From a virus, in IMG/VR virus record IMGVR_UViG_3300042402_001727, positions 1 to 42,932 of that record: DNA of 42,932 bases; one strand, given 5' to 3'. Made by a program: the position numbers and the translations under genes. The notes under the pieces were generated by a model. That model made no database searches. It saw only the letters and a program-made list of their open reading frames with translations, and was not told the DNA's origin. Of this stretch, positions 18,437-27,306 are shown one piece after another (positions within the stretch are counted from its first letter, which is position 1; each line of letters starts with the position of its first letter).

Positions 18437-19267
18437 ATGAGCTCTTTAGATTTTTATCGCAAACTTATTAAACCTATTCGAAACTCCTATATCGATAATC
18501 TAATCAACACAATCGATTCTGCAGTATACAGTCCCTATGACAAAGAACTAACCTGGGATGAAAGAATAGCACCTATTAGCACTTTAAAACACAAGTTCTT
18601 AGATTGGTCCAAAGATTGGGTAACAGGTCTGGATCAGTTTCCATACATGTATGTTATGAACGGCAATACCGATAGCCTTAATACTATTTTTTCAAACACT
18701 CAAGATGGCATGAGTTGGCAAAAAGGAGACTACAGTTATTATAACTATTGGCATACTATACAACGTAAATCTTATAAAGAGTTAACTGCACCTGAAGCAG
18801 TATCTAATGTAGTAGTATCGTGGCCAGGATACTCATGGGGCAATCGAGACCAACTAGAGTTTGCTAAACAATGTAATGCCAACACAATGCATTTAGATTG
18901 TGCATACCTCGGTTTGGTAAAACCAGACTGTATAGATGCTGGCATATTTGATACTGCTAGTTTTAGTTTTAGTAAAACGTTATCTATTCCTTATAATAGA
19001 ATTAGTTTACTCTTTTCAAAAAAAGAAATACCTAGCCTTGTCATAATGAACAAACTAGGATACGTGAACTTATCCGGTGTGAAACTTGCAACACACCTAC
19101 TGAATAATATTGCTCCTACATACTGGTGGGACACATATAGTTCAAAATTAGATGGCTTATGTCTTAAAAATAATCTAAGAAAGACTGATTGTATTTTGTT
19201 CGCATACAACGGCGATCAGCGAGTTAGTCTTGCAGAATATTGGAAAGAATATGAAACTATACTATAA
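18437..19267 (+). CDS. PLP-dependent aminotransferase-like protein
   Basis: 276 residues, about 100 shorter than typical fold-type I aminotransferases. MHLDCAYLGL (D154) corresponds to the Asp that binds the PLP ring nitrogen. SFSFSKTLSIPYNRIS supplies K180, the likely Schiff-base lysine, and R188. WPGYSWGNRDQLEFAKQCN matches the usual 'P.Y....' strand. The small domain is reduced, so it may be a minimal enzyme or need a partner. It opens the oxygenase cluster and overlaps the next gene by 17 bases. Confidence 0.65.
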   Translation: MSSLDFYRKLIKPIRNSYIDNLINTIDSAVYSPYDKELTWDERIAPISTLKHKFLDWSKDWVTGLDQFPYMYVMNGNTDSLNTIFSNTQDGMSWQKGDYSYYNYWHTIQRKSYKELTAPEAVSNVVVSWPGYSWGNRDQLEFAKQCNANTMHLDCAYLGLVKPDCIDAGIFDTASFSFSKTLSIPYNRISLLFSKKEIPSLVIMNKLGYVNLSGVKLATHLLNNIAPTYWWDTYSSKLDGLCLKNNLRKTDCILFAYNGDQRVSLAEYWKEYETIL

Positions 19268-19799
19268 ATTAAACTTGCCAGCAATACCCATAAAAGAGAA
19301 TATTGTCTGGCCAGAGTTTGGCGACAGTAAAATTAACTTTGCAAATGCAGATGCAAACATAGTATTAACAGATGAGTTAAATGAGTGGTTCCGTAACATA
19401 GGTCTTGTTCCAGATGTATTGTTATTAATGACTCAACCCCTATCAACAATTGCAATACACAGTGATGGCGGACAAGATACTCCATCACTGTGTGCTATAA
19501 ACTGGACACTATTTGTAAATGATTATAAAATGCAATGGTTCAAAGCAGATAAGATGCCTTCAGTTACTACAGGAGACTTAGTATCAAAAACAATCTATCA
19601 AGCAACTTTCTATAATGAAAATAACTGTACACTCATAGATGAAACTTCTCAGACCGGACCAATACTAGTTAATAATTTTATTCCGCACCGAGTTGTAAAC
19701 TTAGAAAACAAAACAAGATGGTGCGTTAGTGTTAGAGTCAACCCAAGATTTAAAACTTGGGAAAGTGCAGTGGATTTTTTTAAACCGTGGATTGTATGA
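19251..19799 (+). CDS. 2OG-Fe(II) oxygenase-type protein 1 of the cluster
   Basis: 182 residues from the ATG at 19251, which has GGAAAG upstream. IAIHSDGGQD carries HxD; NNFIPHRVVNLENKTRWCVSVRV carries the distal His and the Arg for 2-oxoglutarate. AINWTL is the strand after HxD. Overall similar to the aspartyl-hydroxylase-like group. Coupled to the aminotransferase upstream and to the SGNH gene downstream (ATGA). Substrate unknown. Confidence 0.65.
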   Translation: MKLYYKLNLPAIPIKENIVWPEFGDSKINFANADANIVLTDELNEWFRNIGLVPDVLLLMTQPLSTIAIHSDGGQDTPSLCAINWTLFVNDYKMQWFKADKMPSVTTGDLVSKTIYQATFYNENNCTLIDETSQTGPILVNNFIPHRVVNLENKTRWCVSVRVNPRFKTWESAVDFFKPWIV

Positions 19800-20515
19800 A
19801 ACTATCTATCTTTGGTGACAGTTTTGCCGATGAAAAGTTTTTTAAGGAAAGTTATAAGAGTCAGGGTCTCAGTTGGATTGATCATATTAAACAAACCAAT
19901 CTGTACAGTATAGATAACTTTTCTGAACGAGGCGCGAGCCTATGGTGGTGTTATCAGCAGTTCTTAACACATCAACAGAATTATGATAAAATTATTTTTC
20001 TTGTTACATTTCCTAATAGAATCACATTGCCCGACACAACTAAACTAACCATACGTAGGCATCAACAGCCCTATAATGTAGAACTTCATTTACAGTTTGC
20101 AGATGATACCACACGTGGACAATATAAACTGATACAAGATTATTACGATAACATTCACGACAGAGATCGTGAATTATTCTTCCATGATACCCTAGTTGAA
20201 AAAATACAAGCCCTTCGACCAGATGCTATTTTATACCCGTGTAGTCGGCGTAGTATGCTCAATAATTTGGATTTACCATTGTTAGAAATAATGCAGTATG
20301 AAGACGAAACATGGGGAGGATTTGATATGTCTTATCGAAACCAAGGCAGAGACGACACTAGAATGTGTCATATGATTGAAGAAAACAATGAGTTAGTTGG
20401 CCAACTGTTTTTAAAAAAACTTAGTGGCATTAATAACATACTAACCGTAAATCACTTGTACAAACCTAAAAAACTTAGAGATCATTACCTTACTAGTGTA
20501 AAGTGGGGGACATAA
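19796..20515 (+). CDS. SGNH/GDSL-like hydrolase 1
   Basis: 239 residues from the ATG at 19796, overlapping the previous stop. The N-terminus MKLSIFGDSFADE matches block I (GDS with the nucleophile Ser), and NFSERGASLWWCYQQFL resembles block II. Block III and the C-terminal DxxH are not obvious, so catalysis is uncertain. The family removes or transfers acyl groups from lipids and glycans, which fits the presence of desaturases and acyltransferase-like genes in the cluster. Confidence 0.65.
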   Translation: MKLSIFGDSFADEKFFKESYKSQGLSWIDHIKQTNLYSIDNFSERGASLWWCYQQFLTHQQNYDKIIFLVTFPNRITLPDTTKLTIRRHQQPYNVELHLQFADDTTRGQYKLIQDYYDNIHDRDRELFFHDTLVEKIQALRPDAILYPCSRRSMLNNLDLPLLEIMQYEDETWGGFDMSYRNQGRDDTRMCHMIEENNELVGQLFLKKLSGINNILTVNHLYKPKKLRDHYLTSVKWGT

Positions 20516-20518
20516 ATA
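20511..20518 (+). promoter_or_regulatory. Late-promoter-like octamer
   Basis: CATAAATA, seven bases before the ATG at 20526, at a break in gene overlap. Confidence 0.5.
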
Positions 20519-20525
20519 GTTTATC

Positions 20526-21176
20526 ATGTATAACGAACTAAAAACTCTACTTGAAAATCGCAGGACTCCTCGATATGTTAGTCAAGATGATATTCCAGAA
20601 GACGATATTAATAAAATATTAAACATTATTAATCTAGCACCTAGTTTTGATAAAGTTTATCCTTATGAAGTGCATGTATTAACAAACAGTGCCGCAGGTA
20701 TTGTTAAAAAAGAAGCACTCGTAGATTATTATGTATGTTGCGGTCCTGACGGAATTACTGACACACCAGGAGATTCATGGAATGAACGAGAAATTTGTCA
20801 ACCTATATTAAGCGGGCTAGTCTTAGTTTATATTGCAACACCAAAGTTGTCAGCAACTTCTCGAGCAGGTCCTAATGAAAAAGCGTTCATTGCACATCGA
20901 GATGCTATGCTCTCAGCTACCTATGCTATGATCTCTGCTAAAAGTTTAGGATACGCTTCGGGAATGTTCGGGTCAGTAGCACATGGCGAAAGTCTTGGGT
21001 TGTTTACTAACAATGCATCTGCCAAAATTGTAACTTCAGTTACTATTGCCACCCGGGAACTTCCGTTTTCCACAGCCGACAATCGGCAATATATTTCCTA
21101 TAAAAATCAACAACCGTTTGTGTATACAAAAAAACATCAAGGAATAACTAGACATCCTAAAATAACAGTTGTTTGA
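20526..21176 (+). CDS. Nitroreductase-family flavoprotein
   Basis: 216 residues. LLENRRTPRYV near the N-terminus is the FMN-phosphate-binding 'RRS.R.F' segment. NLAPSFDKVYPYEVHVL matches the 'APS..N.QPW.F.V' strand. AMLSATYAMISAKSLGYASGMFG matches the central helix and GxxG turn. The family uses FMN and NAD(P)H to reduce nitro groups, quinones or enones, and some members desaturate peptides or heterocycles. It has no clear SD and probably starts from the octamer upstream. In this cluster a tailoring role is plausible. Confidence 0.7.
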   Translation: MYNELKTLLENRRTPRYVSQDDIPEDDINKILNIINLAPSFDKVYPYEVHVLTNSAAGIVKKEALVDYYVCCGPDGITDTPGDSWNEREICQPILSGLVLVYIATPKLSATSRAGPNEKAFIAHRDAMLSATYAMISAKSLGYASGMFGSVAHGESLGLFTNNASAKIVTSVTIATRELPFSTADNRQYISYKNQQPFVYTKKHQGITRHPKITVV

Positions 21177-21185
21177 TTGTTGCAT

Positions 21186-21193
21186 ATTAAATA
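21186..21193 (+). promoter_or_regulatory. Late-promoter-like octamer
   Basis: ATTAAATA, four bases before the ATG at 21198. Confidence 0.42.
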
Positions 21194-21197
21194 ACTC

Positions 21198-21842
21198 ATG
21201 AATATTAATAAAATACTTGCAACACCTCTAAAATTACCTAAATTAGAACCAGCCAGCTGGGATCACTTCTGGCAAGTATGGCGTCGAGACTCTAGACAAT
21301 ATACTAGACGATCCGCTGATAGTGCAGGTAACAATAAACTTTACCCAGGATGGAACGGGATTGTTTGGGAACTACATCCGCCTGAAGTGCATAAATGGCA
21401 AACAATGTGGGACGTAACAACTAAAGATTATTCTAGTGAGTTCCCTGAAATGCGGGCAATCATTGATGCGTTACCATTTAAAACTATCAGGGTATTGTTT
21501 CAAAGCAACTATGACGAAATCGGTGAGCATAGAGATGGCATGCCGTTTACGGATCATCTTCCATATGCCTGTGCTGTTCGATACATGTTCTATGATAGTA
21601 ATACTGAACCTAATTTTTATGTTTGCCGTACTGTAAATGGTGATCGCACATATTTAAAACTTCCCGAAGATACTAACGCATTTACTTACAACAATCCAAA
21701 AGTTTATCATGCTGCGCACTACTTGGGTAAATTAAAAATTGTTGCTCACTTTGTCATTGATACAATCGATGAAGAAAAATGGTTTAAGATATTAGAAGAT
21801 AGTGTTACTGCCTATCCTGATTCTTGTATAATAGAACAATGA
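21198..21842 (+). CDS. 2OG-Fe(II) oxygenase-type protein 2
   Basis: 214 residues. HxD is H111-R-D113 in IGEHRDGMP; the distal His is in KVYHAAHYLGKLKIVAHFVID. CAVRYMFYD is the strand after HxD. The N-terminal PKLEPASWDHFWQVWRRDS (a Pro/Trp-rich 'W..FW..W' segment) recurs in the proteins at 24451-27165, so these form one paralogous subfamily. Followed by a coupled oxygenase gene. Confidence 0.65.
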   Translation: MNINKILATPLKLPKLEPASWDHFWQVWRRDSRQYTRRSADSAGNNKLYPGWNGIVWELHPPEVHKWQTMWDVTTKDYSSEFPEMRAIIDALPFKTIRVLFQSNYDEIGEHRDGMPFTDHLPYACAVRYMFYDSNTEPNFYVCRTVNGDRTYLKLPEDTNAFTYNNPKVYHAAHYLGKLKIVAHFVIDTIDEEKWFKILEDSVTAYPDSCIIEQ

Positions 21843-22372
21843 CCCATAATAACTTTTATTTTAAGTCGTTAAACATTCCCAACATTGAACAGATCAATGA
21901 AGAAATCAAAATGTACGATCAAAGTAGAGAATCAACTACTGGCTTCTCTATGGTAGATCGCGATACTGTTCTAGAATCTTTACCTACACTAACTAAGTGG
22001 TTTAAAGAATCTAACATGATCGTTGATCGCGTTGCTGTGATAATAATTAAATCAAATACTATTCAGATGCCGCATGTTGATTACGGTTCACACACTCTTG
22101 CTATAAATTTTCCATTACAACACTGTGAAAATACTTGGACTAGATTTTTTAAAAATACTGGGCAAGTAGTTGAAAAGTTTACTCCAGATACTAAACTTCC
22201 TTATCTAGAGTTTATAGATGATAATAAGCAAGAAGAAACTCGTTACAAACTATCAGGACCAACGTTGCTTAACGTAAAACACCCACACTCTGTAGCGAAC
22301 ACAACTGCATTTGATCGTTCGAGTATTAGTTTTAGATTCAAAGAAGATCCTTGGTTTTTGTTAGAAGATTAA
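21839..22372 (+). CDS. 2OG-Fe(II) oxygenase-type protein 3
   Basis: 177 residues from the ATG at 21839, which overlaps the upstream stop. HxD is H79-V-D81 in MPHVDYGSHTLAINFPL. LNVKHPHSVAN gives H150, and SISFRFKEDPW gives R166. The ending 'SFRFK.DPW' and the 'NFPL' strand are shared with the protein at 23795-24439, a clear paralogue. Confidence 0.68.
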   Translation: MTHNNFYFKSLNIPNIEQINEEIKMYDQSRESTTGFSMVDRDTVLESLPTLTKWFKESNMIVDRVAVIIIKSNTIQMPHVDYGSHTLAINFPLQHCENTWTRFFKNTGQVVEKFTPDTKLPYLEFIDDNKQEETRYKLSGPTLLNVKHPHSVANTTAFDRSSISFRFKEDPWFLLED

Positions 22373-22373
22373 A

Positions 22374-23102
22374 ATGATGAATAACTTTGGCTTAACATTA
22401 ACTGACCATCCTAATACGATTACTCAAGACGAGTTGCGTAATCTGTTAACTACACACGGAGTTATTTGTTTTAGAGGGATTGAACTAACTGATACTGACT
22501 TATATGATACTATGTCTAAGCTAGGATCAGTTCAAGATTTTGAACAACAACAAGCACCTGCAACAGCAGCCGATAAAGATAACAATACTATAATAAATTT
22601 GCACAACGACGATTTCTTAGGCAGAAGCAGAATGGGCTGGCATATGGATCAAACATACCTAACCACTCCTTACTTGCCTATTAGATGCTTGTATGCACCG
22701 GTGGATCCAACGCCTGGAAATATTACATCATTTATGGATGTTAAAACTTTTACTTCTGTGATAGAAGAAGAATATCCCGAGCTGTTAAATGAGCAAGGAG
22801 AGTATTATATTGATAGTAAAAAAGAAAACTGTGTTATTAGACCTATCTTTAGCTATTGTGAACACGTTAATCTAAAGTTATTTAGATTAGACAGTCGCAT
22901 GAAATTTATTAACAGAACTATAGATTTTGAAAAATTTAAAGAAGTATCTATTAATGCATCTAATAAAGCAGCAAAATTCAACATTGAATGGAGCAAGTGG
23001 GACTTTGTGATATTTGATAATAATCAATGCCCGCATCGTAGAAGTGCAATGACAGGAGAATGTCGTTTGCAAAGATTAACTAGTACATTTTGGTTAACAT
23101 GA
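22374..23102 (+). CDS. TauD/TfdA-type dioxygenase
   Basis: 242 residues. MGWHMDQTYLTTP carries H90-x-D92, and CPHRRSAMTGECRLQRL carries H221 with R231/R234, the TauD HxD...H...R set. VICFRGIELTDTDLY at the start is the usual 'vvfRgq.lt...' strand. TauD enzymes hydroxylate small molecules such as taurine or lipids using Fe(II) and 2-oxoglutarate. It is the only TauD-fold member; the others are smaller. Confidence 0.85.
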   Translation: MMNNFGLTLTDHPNTITQDELRNLLTTHGVICFRGIELTDTDLYDTMSKLGSVQDFEQQQAPATAADKDNNTIINLHNDDFLGRSRMGWHMDQTYLTTPYLPIRCLYAPVDPTPGNITSFMDVKTFTSVIEEEYPELLNEQGEYYIDSKKENCVIRPIFSYCEHVNLKLFRLDSRMKFINRTIDFEKFKEVSINASNKAAKFNIEWSKWDFVIFDNNQCPHRRSAMTGECRLQRLTSTFWLT

Positions 23103-23791
23103 AACGTATAGTATCTTGCGGATGTAGCATAACTCACGGGTACTATGTTATTAATAATCAATCAGCATACCTAACAGCATATCCCGAAGTGTTTGCTCAC
23201 AAACATAATCACGAGATAATAAACCTAGCTAAACCTGGAAGTAGTAACTATTTTATTGCTAAACAAATCGAGTTTGCAGTTACATTAAATCCCGACTTAT
23301 TAGTAGTAGGATTCACTAGTCCTTATAGATTTGACTATCACGAACGAGATACTGAACATCTAAATCGTCGTCCTACTATCAAAGACTGGGAATATAAAAG
23401 CATGGGTAAAACAAAATATACTAATGAGACTGGTATATTAAATTCTAATCCTATTCCTAGACTTGTTACATTTCCACACAAAAAAGAATTTGTAGAATAC
23501 TCATTAAAATATGTAGATCCTAGTATGAGTGCGGATAAAGAACGATATGTTATATTAGGAATGTTAAAAAAGTTAGATAGTTTTAACATTCCTTATGTCT
23601 GCATCGACTGGCTTAATGTATTAGACTATGATGAAACTCCAAACAATGTTTGCAGAATCATGTCCTGGAAAACTTACGGAGACCGTTTTGGAAATGACGG
23701 TGGAGGACATTTTAATCAGCAAGGGCATGATTATGCCGCAGTAGAGTTAGAAGAGTTTATTAGTCAGAATAAACTTTGGATCTATAAATAG
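23099..23791 (+). CDS. SGNH/GDSL-like hydrolase 2
   Basis: 230 residues; the ATG at 23099 overlaps the TauD stop. SCGCSITHGYY is block I with the nucleophile Ser; NLAKPGSSNYFIAKQIE is block II; GGGHFNQQGHDYAA near the C-terminus is the DxxH-like block V with the catalytic His. More complete than the first SGNH protein of the cluster. Expected to hydrolyse or transfer an acyl group. Confidence 0.75.
   Translation: MKRIVSCGCSITHGYYVINNQSAYLTAYPEVFAHKHNHEIINLAKPGSSNYFIAKQIEFAVTLNPDLLVVGFTSPYRFDYHERDTEHLNRRPTIKDWEYKSMGKTKYTNETGILNSNPIPRLVTFPHKKEFVEYSLKYVDPSMSADKERYVILGMLKKLDSFNIPYVCIDWLNVLDYDETPNNVCRIMSWKTYGDRFGNDGGGHFNQQGHDYAAVELEEFISQNKLWIYK
23783..23790 (+). promoter_or_regulatory. T4-type late promoter octamer
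   Basis: Exact TATAAATA four bases before the ATG at 23795. It is also coding for the end of the SGNH protein, so chance is possible. Confidence 0.5.
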
Positions 23792-23794
23792 AAA

Positions 23795-24439
23795 ATGAAA
23801 GAGACCTTTATTTACAAATATCTAGATGTTCTACACACTGAAGAAATTCAACTAGAGTTAGATAAGTTTTATCAAACAGTAAAAGACAATCAAATATTCA
23901 ATACAACAAACAAAGACAATGCTCCCATTATGGAGTTAAATCTAAATAACTCTAAGTCTGTAATCGGGGTAGGAAGTTTAACAAAATATACGTTTGTTCA
24001 CTGTAATATAACAGAAACTATGCAACAGCTACCTATATTAAGTAAATTTTTTAGTTGTTGTGATTTACAAATATCTAGAATTGCTATAATAACTACTCAT
24101 CCAAACAGTGTGCAAGATACCCATGTTGACCAAGGAGAAGAAACCTTAGGTATTAACTTTCCATTATCTGGAACCAGTGCAACATACACACAGATTTTTA
24201 AAAATAAAGGCGAGTTAAGATATGTAACTTCTCATGATGAAAATAAATCTGGAATAAAACAACAACGCCGTTACTTAAAATATATAGACGATAGTCCAGA
24301 AGAAATTGGTAGATACGAACTTAATCGACCTGTAATGCTTAATGTTAAGATGCCGCATAGTGTAGTTAATTTAAGCAACGACGAACGAGTCGGTATAAGT
24401 TTTAGATTTAAAACTGATCCCTGGATATTGGTTCATTAA
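23795..24439 (+). CDS. 2OG-Fe(II) oxygenase-type protein 4
   Basis: 214 residues. HxD is H110-V-D112 in DTHVDQGEETLGINFPL. The distal His is in VKMPHSVVNLSNDERVGISFRF, with the expected Arg. Paralogue of the protein at 21839-22372, with an extra ~35 residues at the N-terminus. No SD; a late octamer sits just upstream. Confidence 0.67.
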   Translation: MKETFIYKYLDVLHTEEIQLELDKFYQTVKDNQIFNTTNKDNAPIMELNLNNSKSVIGVGSLTKYTFVHCNITETMQQLPILSKFFSCCDLQISRIAIITTHPNSVQDTHVDQGEETLGINFPLSGTSATYTQIFKNKGELRYVTSHDENKSGIKQQRRYLKYIDDSPEEIGRYELNRPVMLNVKMPHSVVNLSNDERVGISFRFKTDPWILVH

Positions 24440-24450
24440 GGAAAATATTA

Positions 24451-25197
24451 ATGCTGTTACGTCATAATCTAAAAATGACAAGTTATGTTAACTTGCCGCC
24501 GCTAAGTGAAGAACACATTATGTCACTTTTAGCATGGCACGATTCAACTAAAAAAACTTTAATTAATCCCGGAGCAATAGCTTTACAAAAACCTTGGTTA
24601 GGAAGTAGAATACGAGACTTTAAAGAAAACTTCAAATCTCCTATGGAAGTTGTCGACGGCATTCCTGGTAATCCTTGGAACTCTGATTTTGTAAATAGAT
24701 TTCCTGACCTCGTAAAAATATTTAATAACTTACCTTTTGATCGTATTGAGAAAATTCTTCTGTTACAAAATAATAAATTTTGTCAATCACACAACGATAA
24801 GAGTAGTTTTTTATATGATGACATTGCTACTGAACCTTGTAACTATAGGCTAACACTTCGAAGAAGTACAGCATCAGAAGGATTCTTTGTTCAACCAAAA
24901 CCTGTTGAAAGTTGGGGCTCGGCAAATGCATTATTATTTCGAGGGCTACGTCGGTTTTTTTGGGATGCAAGACCAGGGCATTGGTGGACACTAAATAATT
25001 TTTGTTGTCAGCACGGTAGTGATTGGAAAGAAGGCGACGACAAAGTTATTATAAGCATTCAAGGCACACCTAACAGAGAAAAACATTTAGAGTTGCTTAA
25101 AAACTCTGAACATCTAGAATGCCTAGAACATCCTGATATAATAAAATTTGAAACCTTTGAGAATATTAATTTTCAAAAAGAAGCTCCTAAACCATAA
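24451..25197 (+). CDS. 2OG-Fe(II) oxygenase-type protein 5
   Basis: 248 residues, with AAGGA upstream. HxD is H114-N-D116 in CQSHNDKSSF; the distal His is in NNFCCQHGSDW, followed by DKVIISIQG. It is the most divergent member of the subfamily and has a longer C-terminus (LECLEHPDIIKFETFEN). Coupled to the next gene by a TAATGA overlap. Confidence 0.6.
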   Translation: MLLRHNLKMTSYVNLPPLSEEHIMSLLAWHDSTKKTLINPGAIALQKPWLGSRIRDFKENFKSPMEVVDGIPGNPWNSDFVNRFPDLVKIFNNLPFDRIEKILLLQNNKFCQSHNDKSSFLYDDIATEPCNYRLTLRRSTASEGFFVQPKPVESWGSANALLFRGLRRFFWDARPGHWWTLNNFCCQHGSDWKEGDDKVIISIQGTPNREKHLELLKNSEHLECLEHPDIIKFETFENINFQKEAPKP

Positions 25198-25841
25198 TGA
25201 GTGTAGACCTTTCAACGATTGCCTACGTAGTTCCTAACTTGCCTAGATTTGAAGTTGATCGAGATCAACTGTGGGCATGGTGGGACAGCGTAACTATTCC
25301 TATTATTCGACTAAGAGAAGACAGCAGAGGCCATAGCAAAGGGTTTGATGGCGAATTTTGGGACGGAGTTACTATATGGCAACGACCAGAATATCAAAAT
25401 AACATTGTTTGGAAAGTTAACTACTGCCCAAATGAAGAGTTGTTCGGAAACATTACAGACAAAATTATTAACAGTTTGCCATGGTTTAATGTATTAGGGA
25501 TTACCTTGTGGTCACACAAAACTGCTATTCCACCACATAAGGATGGTTTACCTATAGACGCATTTCCTAGCGCACCTCGAATTAATTTAATAGATGAATG
25601 TAATCGAAGGTCTTTTTATTTGTTAGAAAAGAAAAAGTTTAAACTATTTAGACCAGACCTACAACAAGGTCCAAACTTGTTCTTTTTTAATAATCAAAAT
25701 TTTGATCATGGTGCAAGCGAAGTTACCAGTGGAAGAAAAATATTAATAAGAGTTGACGGACCGTTATTAGATCCTGCAGGGTTAAGAGAGTTCATAAATA
25801 CTGAAATTAACGCTGGCGCAAAATACGAAGGATTAAAATAA
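25197..25841 (+). CDS. 2OG-Fe(II) oxygenase-type protein 6
   Basis: 214 residues. PPHKDGLPID gives H114-K-D116; QNFDHGASEVTSGRKILIRVDG gives the distal His and basic residue. The N-terminal 'P.LPRFEVDRDQLWAWWDS' matches the W-rich segment of its neighbours. It overlaps both flanking genes by one base, so a single transcript is likely. Confidence 0.63.
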   Translation: MSVDLSTIAYVVPNLPRFEVDRDQLWAWWDSVTIPIIRLREDSRGHSKGFDGEFWDGVTIWQRPEYQNNIVWKVNYCPNEELFGNITDKIINSLPWFNVLGITLWSHKTAIPPHKDGLPIDAFPSAPRINLIDECNRRSFYLLEKKKFKLFRPDLQQGPNLFFFNNQNFDHGASEVTSGRKILIRVDGPLLDPAGLREFINTEINAGAKYEGLK

Positions 25842-26500
25842 TGGACTTGAGCAAAATAGGATACTTTATACCCGATGTGGCTCCTTTATATCCGCGTGAT
25901 ATGAAAACATTTTGGGAAATATGGAATAGTAAAAAAGAATTGCTGACAAAAATCAAAAACGATAACTTAGGTGGCGGCAATGATATTTCTTCATTGTACC
26001 AGGATGCGAATTTTGAAGGTATGATTACCTGGATGAAATCGGACGGTTATCTTAAAGGCAGTACATGGAAACAGAACGTGGTATTAGATGCTCCAGAAAT
26101 GTGGCAACAATACGTTAACGATCTTGAAGAACGTATGCCATGGTACGAGTGTGATGTAGTTGTGCTATGGGCATGTGTAAAAACTGTACATTATCATATA
26201 GATCCTGCTCCATTATTCAAAGGACCCGTTGCGATTAGAAGTTTAATATACGACGACAATCCTAGCCCTACGTTTAAACTTCGGCACAGTGCTAGTAGAG
26301 AAGAACAACATGTTCCTTATAACCAGCAGCAAAACTTATTTGCATTTAATAACATGAACTTTTTTCATGGAGCAGATTTTCATCCAGGTCATTACAAAAT
26401 TTTGATGAAGACGTTTGGCCGTGTTAAATATCCAGAATTGTTAAAGAAACAGTTAGATGAAACAAAAGAAAAAAGTTTCCCTATGTGGGAAGTTGCATAA
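25841..26500 (+). CDS. 2OG-Fe(II) oxygenase-type protein 7
   Basis: 219 residues. VHYHIDPAPLF gives HxD; NMNFFHGADFHPGHYKILMKTFG gives the distal His and basic residue. Starts MDLSKIGYFIPDVAPLYPRD with the W-rich 'FWEIWNSKKEL' segment shared with neighbours. Third in a run of four consecutive paralogues. Confidence 0.63.
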   Translation: MDLSKIGYFIPDVAPLYPRDMKTFWEIWNSKKELLTKIKNDNLGGGNDISSLYQDANFEGMITWMKSDGYLKGSTWKQNVVLDAPEMWQQYVNDLEERMPWYECDVVVLWACVKTVHYHIDPAPLFKGPVAIRSLIYDDNPSPTFKLRHSASREEQHVPYNQQQNLFAFNNMNFFHGADFHPGHYKILMKTFGRVKYPELLKKQLDETKEKSFPMWEVA

Positions 26501-26511
26501 AGAAGATCACC

Positions 26512-27165
26512 ATGGACAATATTAGTCAAGATACTTTAGTTTGGACAGCACTGGATGCTAAACCATTAGTTCCAAACGATTGGGAGTTGTTCTGGTCTGC
26601 ATGGAAAGAACATGCCGGGCCAAGTTATCTTGCTAAATCTGATCCGGCTGGCAATAGATTATCTGAAACAAGTAAGGATAAAGAGTTTTTTAAGGGTTTA
26701 AATATCTACGCTAAAGACGAGTCGGTACTGAATGACGGCCACTGGAGATTACCATATCTAAACTATAAAGAAATTTTTCCAAATATTCTAGATGATATTC
26801 ATGCAGCAATGCCCTGGGTAGGCGAAGTACACGTATGTCGATTATGGAATAGTACTATACCTATTCCTTATCACAAAGATTTTACTGCTGAACAAGTGGC
26901 TATTAGAGCTATGATTTACGACGAAAATCCCAAAGGTACATTCAAAGTATTCAAAATGGGCGCCGGAGTTAACTATGTTAATCTACCTAAAGAGACTAAC
27001 TGGTTTGCCTACAATAATGAAAAGTGCCTACACGGCTCAGATAAATCAGATGGCGTCGACAAGATCATATTACTTATTGTACACACTCTTAAAGATAAAG
27101 ATATGATGGAAGATCATTTCAAGAAGAGTGCTGAGAAGTTCCCCGATCACTATAGGTATTTTTAA
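26512..27165 (+). CDS. 2OG-Fe(II) oxygenase-type protein 8
   Basis: 217 residues from the ATG at 26512, which has AAGAAG upstream. IPYHKDFTAEQ gives HxD; EKCLHGSDKSDGVDKIILLIVHT gives the distal His and Lys. AIRAMIYDENPKGTFKV is almost the same strand as 'AIRSLIYDDNPSPTFKL' in the previous protein, so the two are recent duplicates. The 3' end overlaps the antisense DUF1289 gene by 47 bases. Confidence 0.65.
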   Translation: MDNISQDTLVWTALDAKPLVPNDWELFWSAWKEHAGPSYLAKSDPAGNRLSETSKDKEFFKGLNIYAKDESVLNDGHWRLPYLNYKEIFPNILDDIHAAMPWVGEVHVCRLWNSTIPIPYHKDFTAEQVAIRAMIYDENPKGTFKVFKMGAGVNYVNLPKETNWFAYNNEKCLHGSDKSDGVDKIILLIVHTLKDKDMMEDHFKKSAEKFPDHYRYF

Positions 27166-27304
27166 TACGTTCAACTATAATACGTTTATCGTCGTTAGAT
27201 AGTCTGGACCAGTTGGCTATTTCTTTAGTTGTTCGATTACAACCAATACAAACATCGTTTTTCATAGTGCAAATACTTTTACAAGGGCTTGGGACTAATT
27301 TCAT
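27119..27304 (-). CDS. DUF1289-type small Cys-rich protein, antisense
   Basis: 61 residues on the minus strand. SPCKSICTMKNDVCIGCNRTTKEIANWSRLS matches the DUF1289 pattern PCxxxC....CxGCxRTxxEIxxW, with all four Cys. These short proteins probably bind a metal; their function is unknown. It is flanked by plus-strand genes and fills an otherwise empty gap, overlapping the preceding gene end by 47 bases. A host-derived gene is possible. Confidence 0.7.
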   Translation of the reverse strand: MKLVPSPCKSICTMKNDVCIGCNRTTKEIANWSRLSNDDKRIIVERIKNTYSDRGTSQHSS

Positions 27305-27306
27305 TT

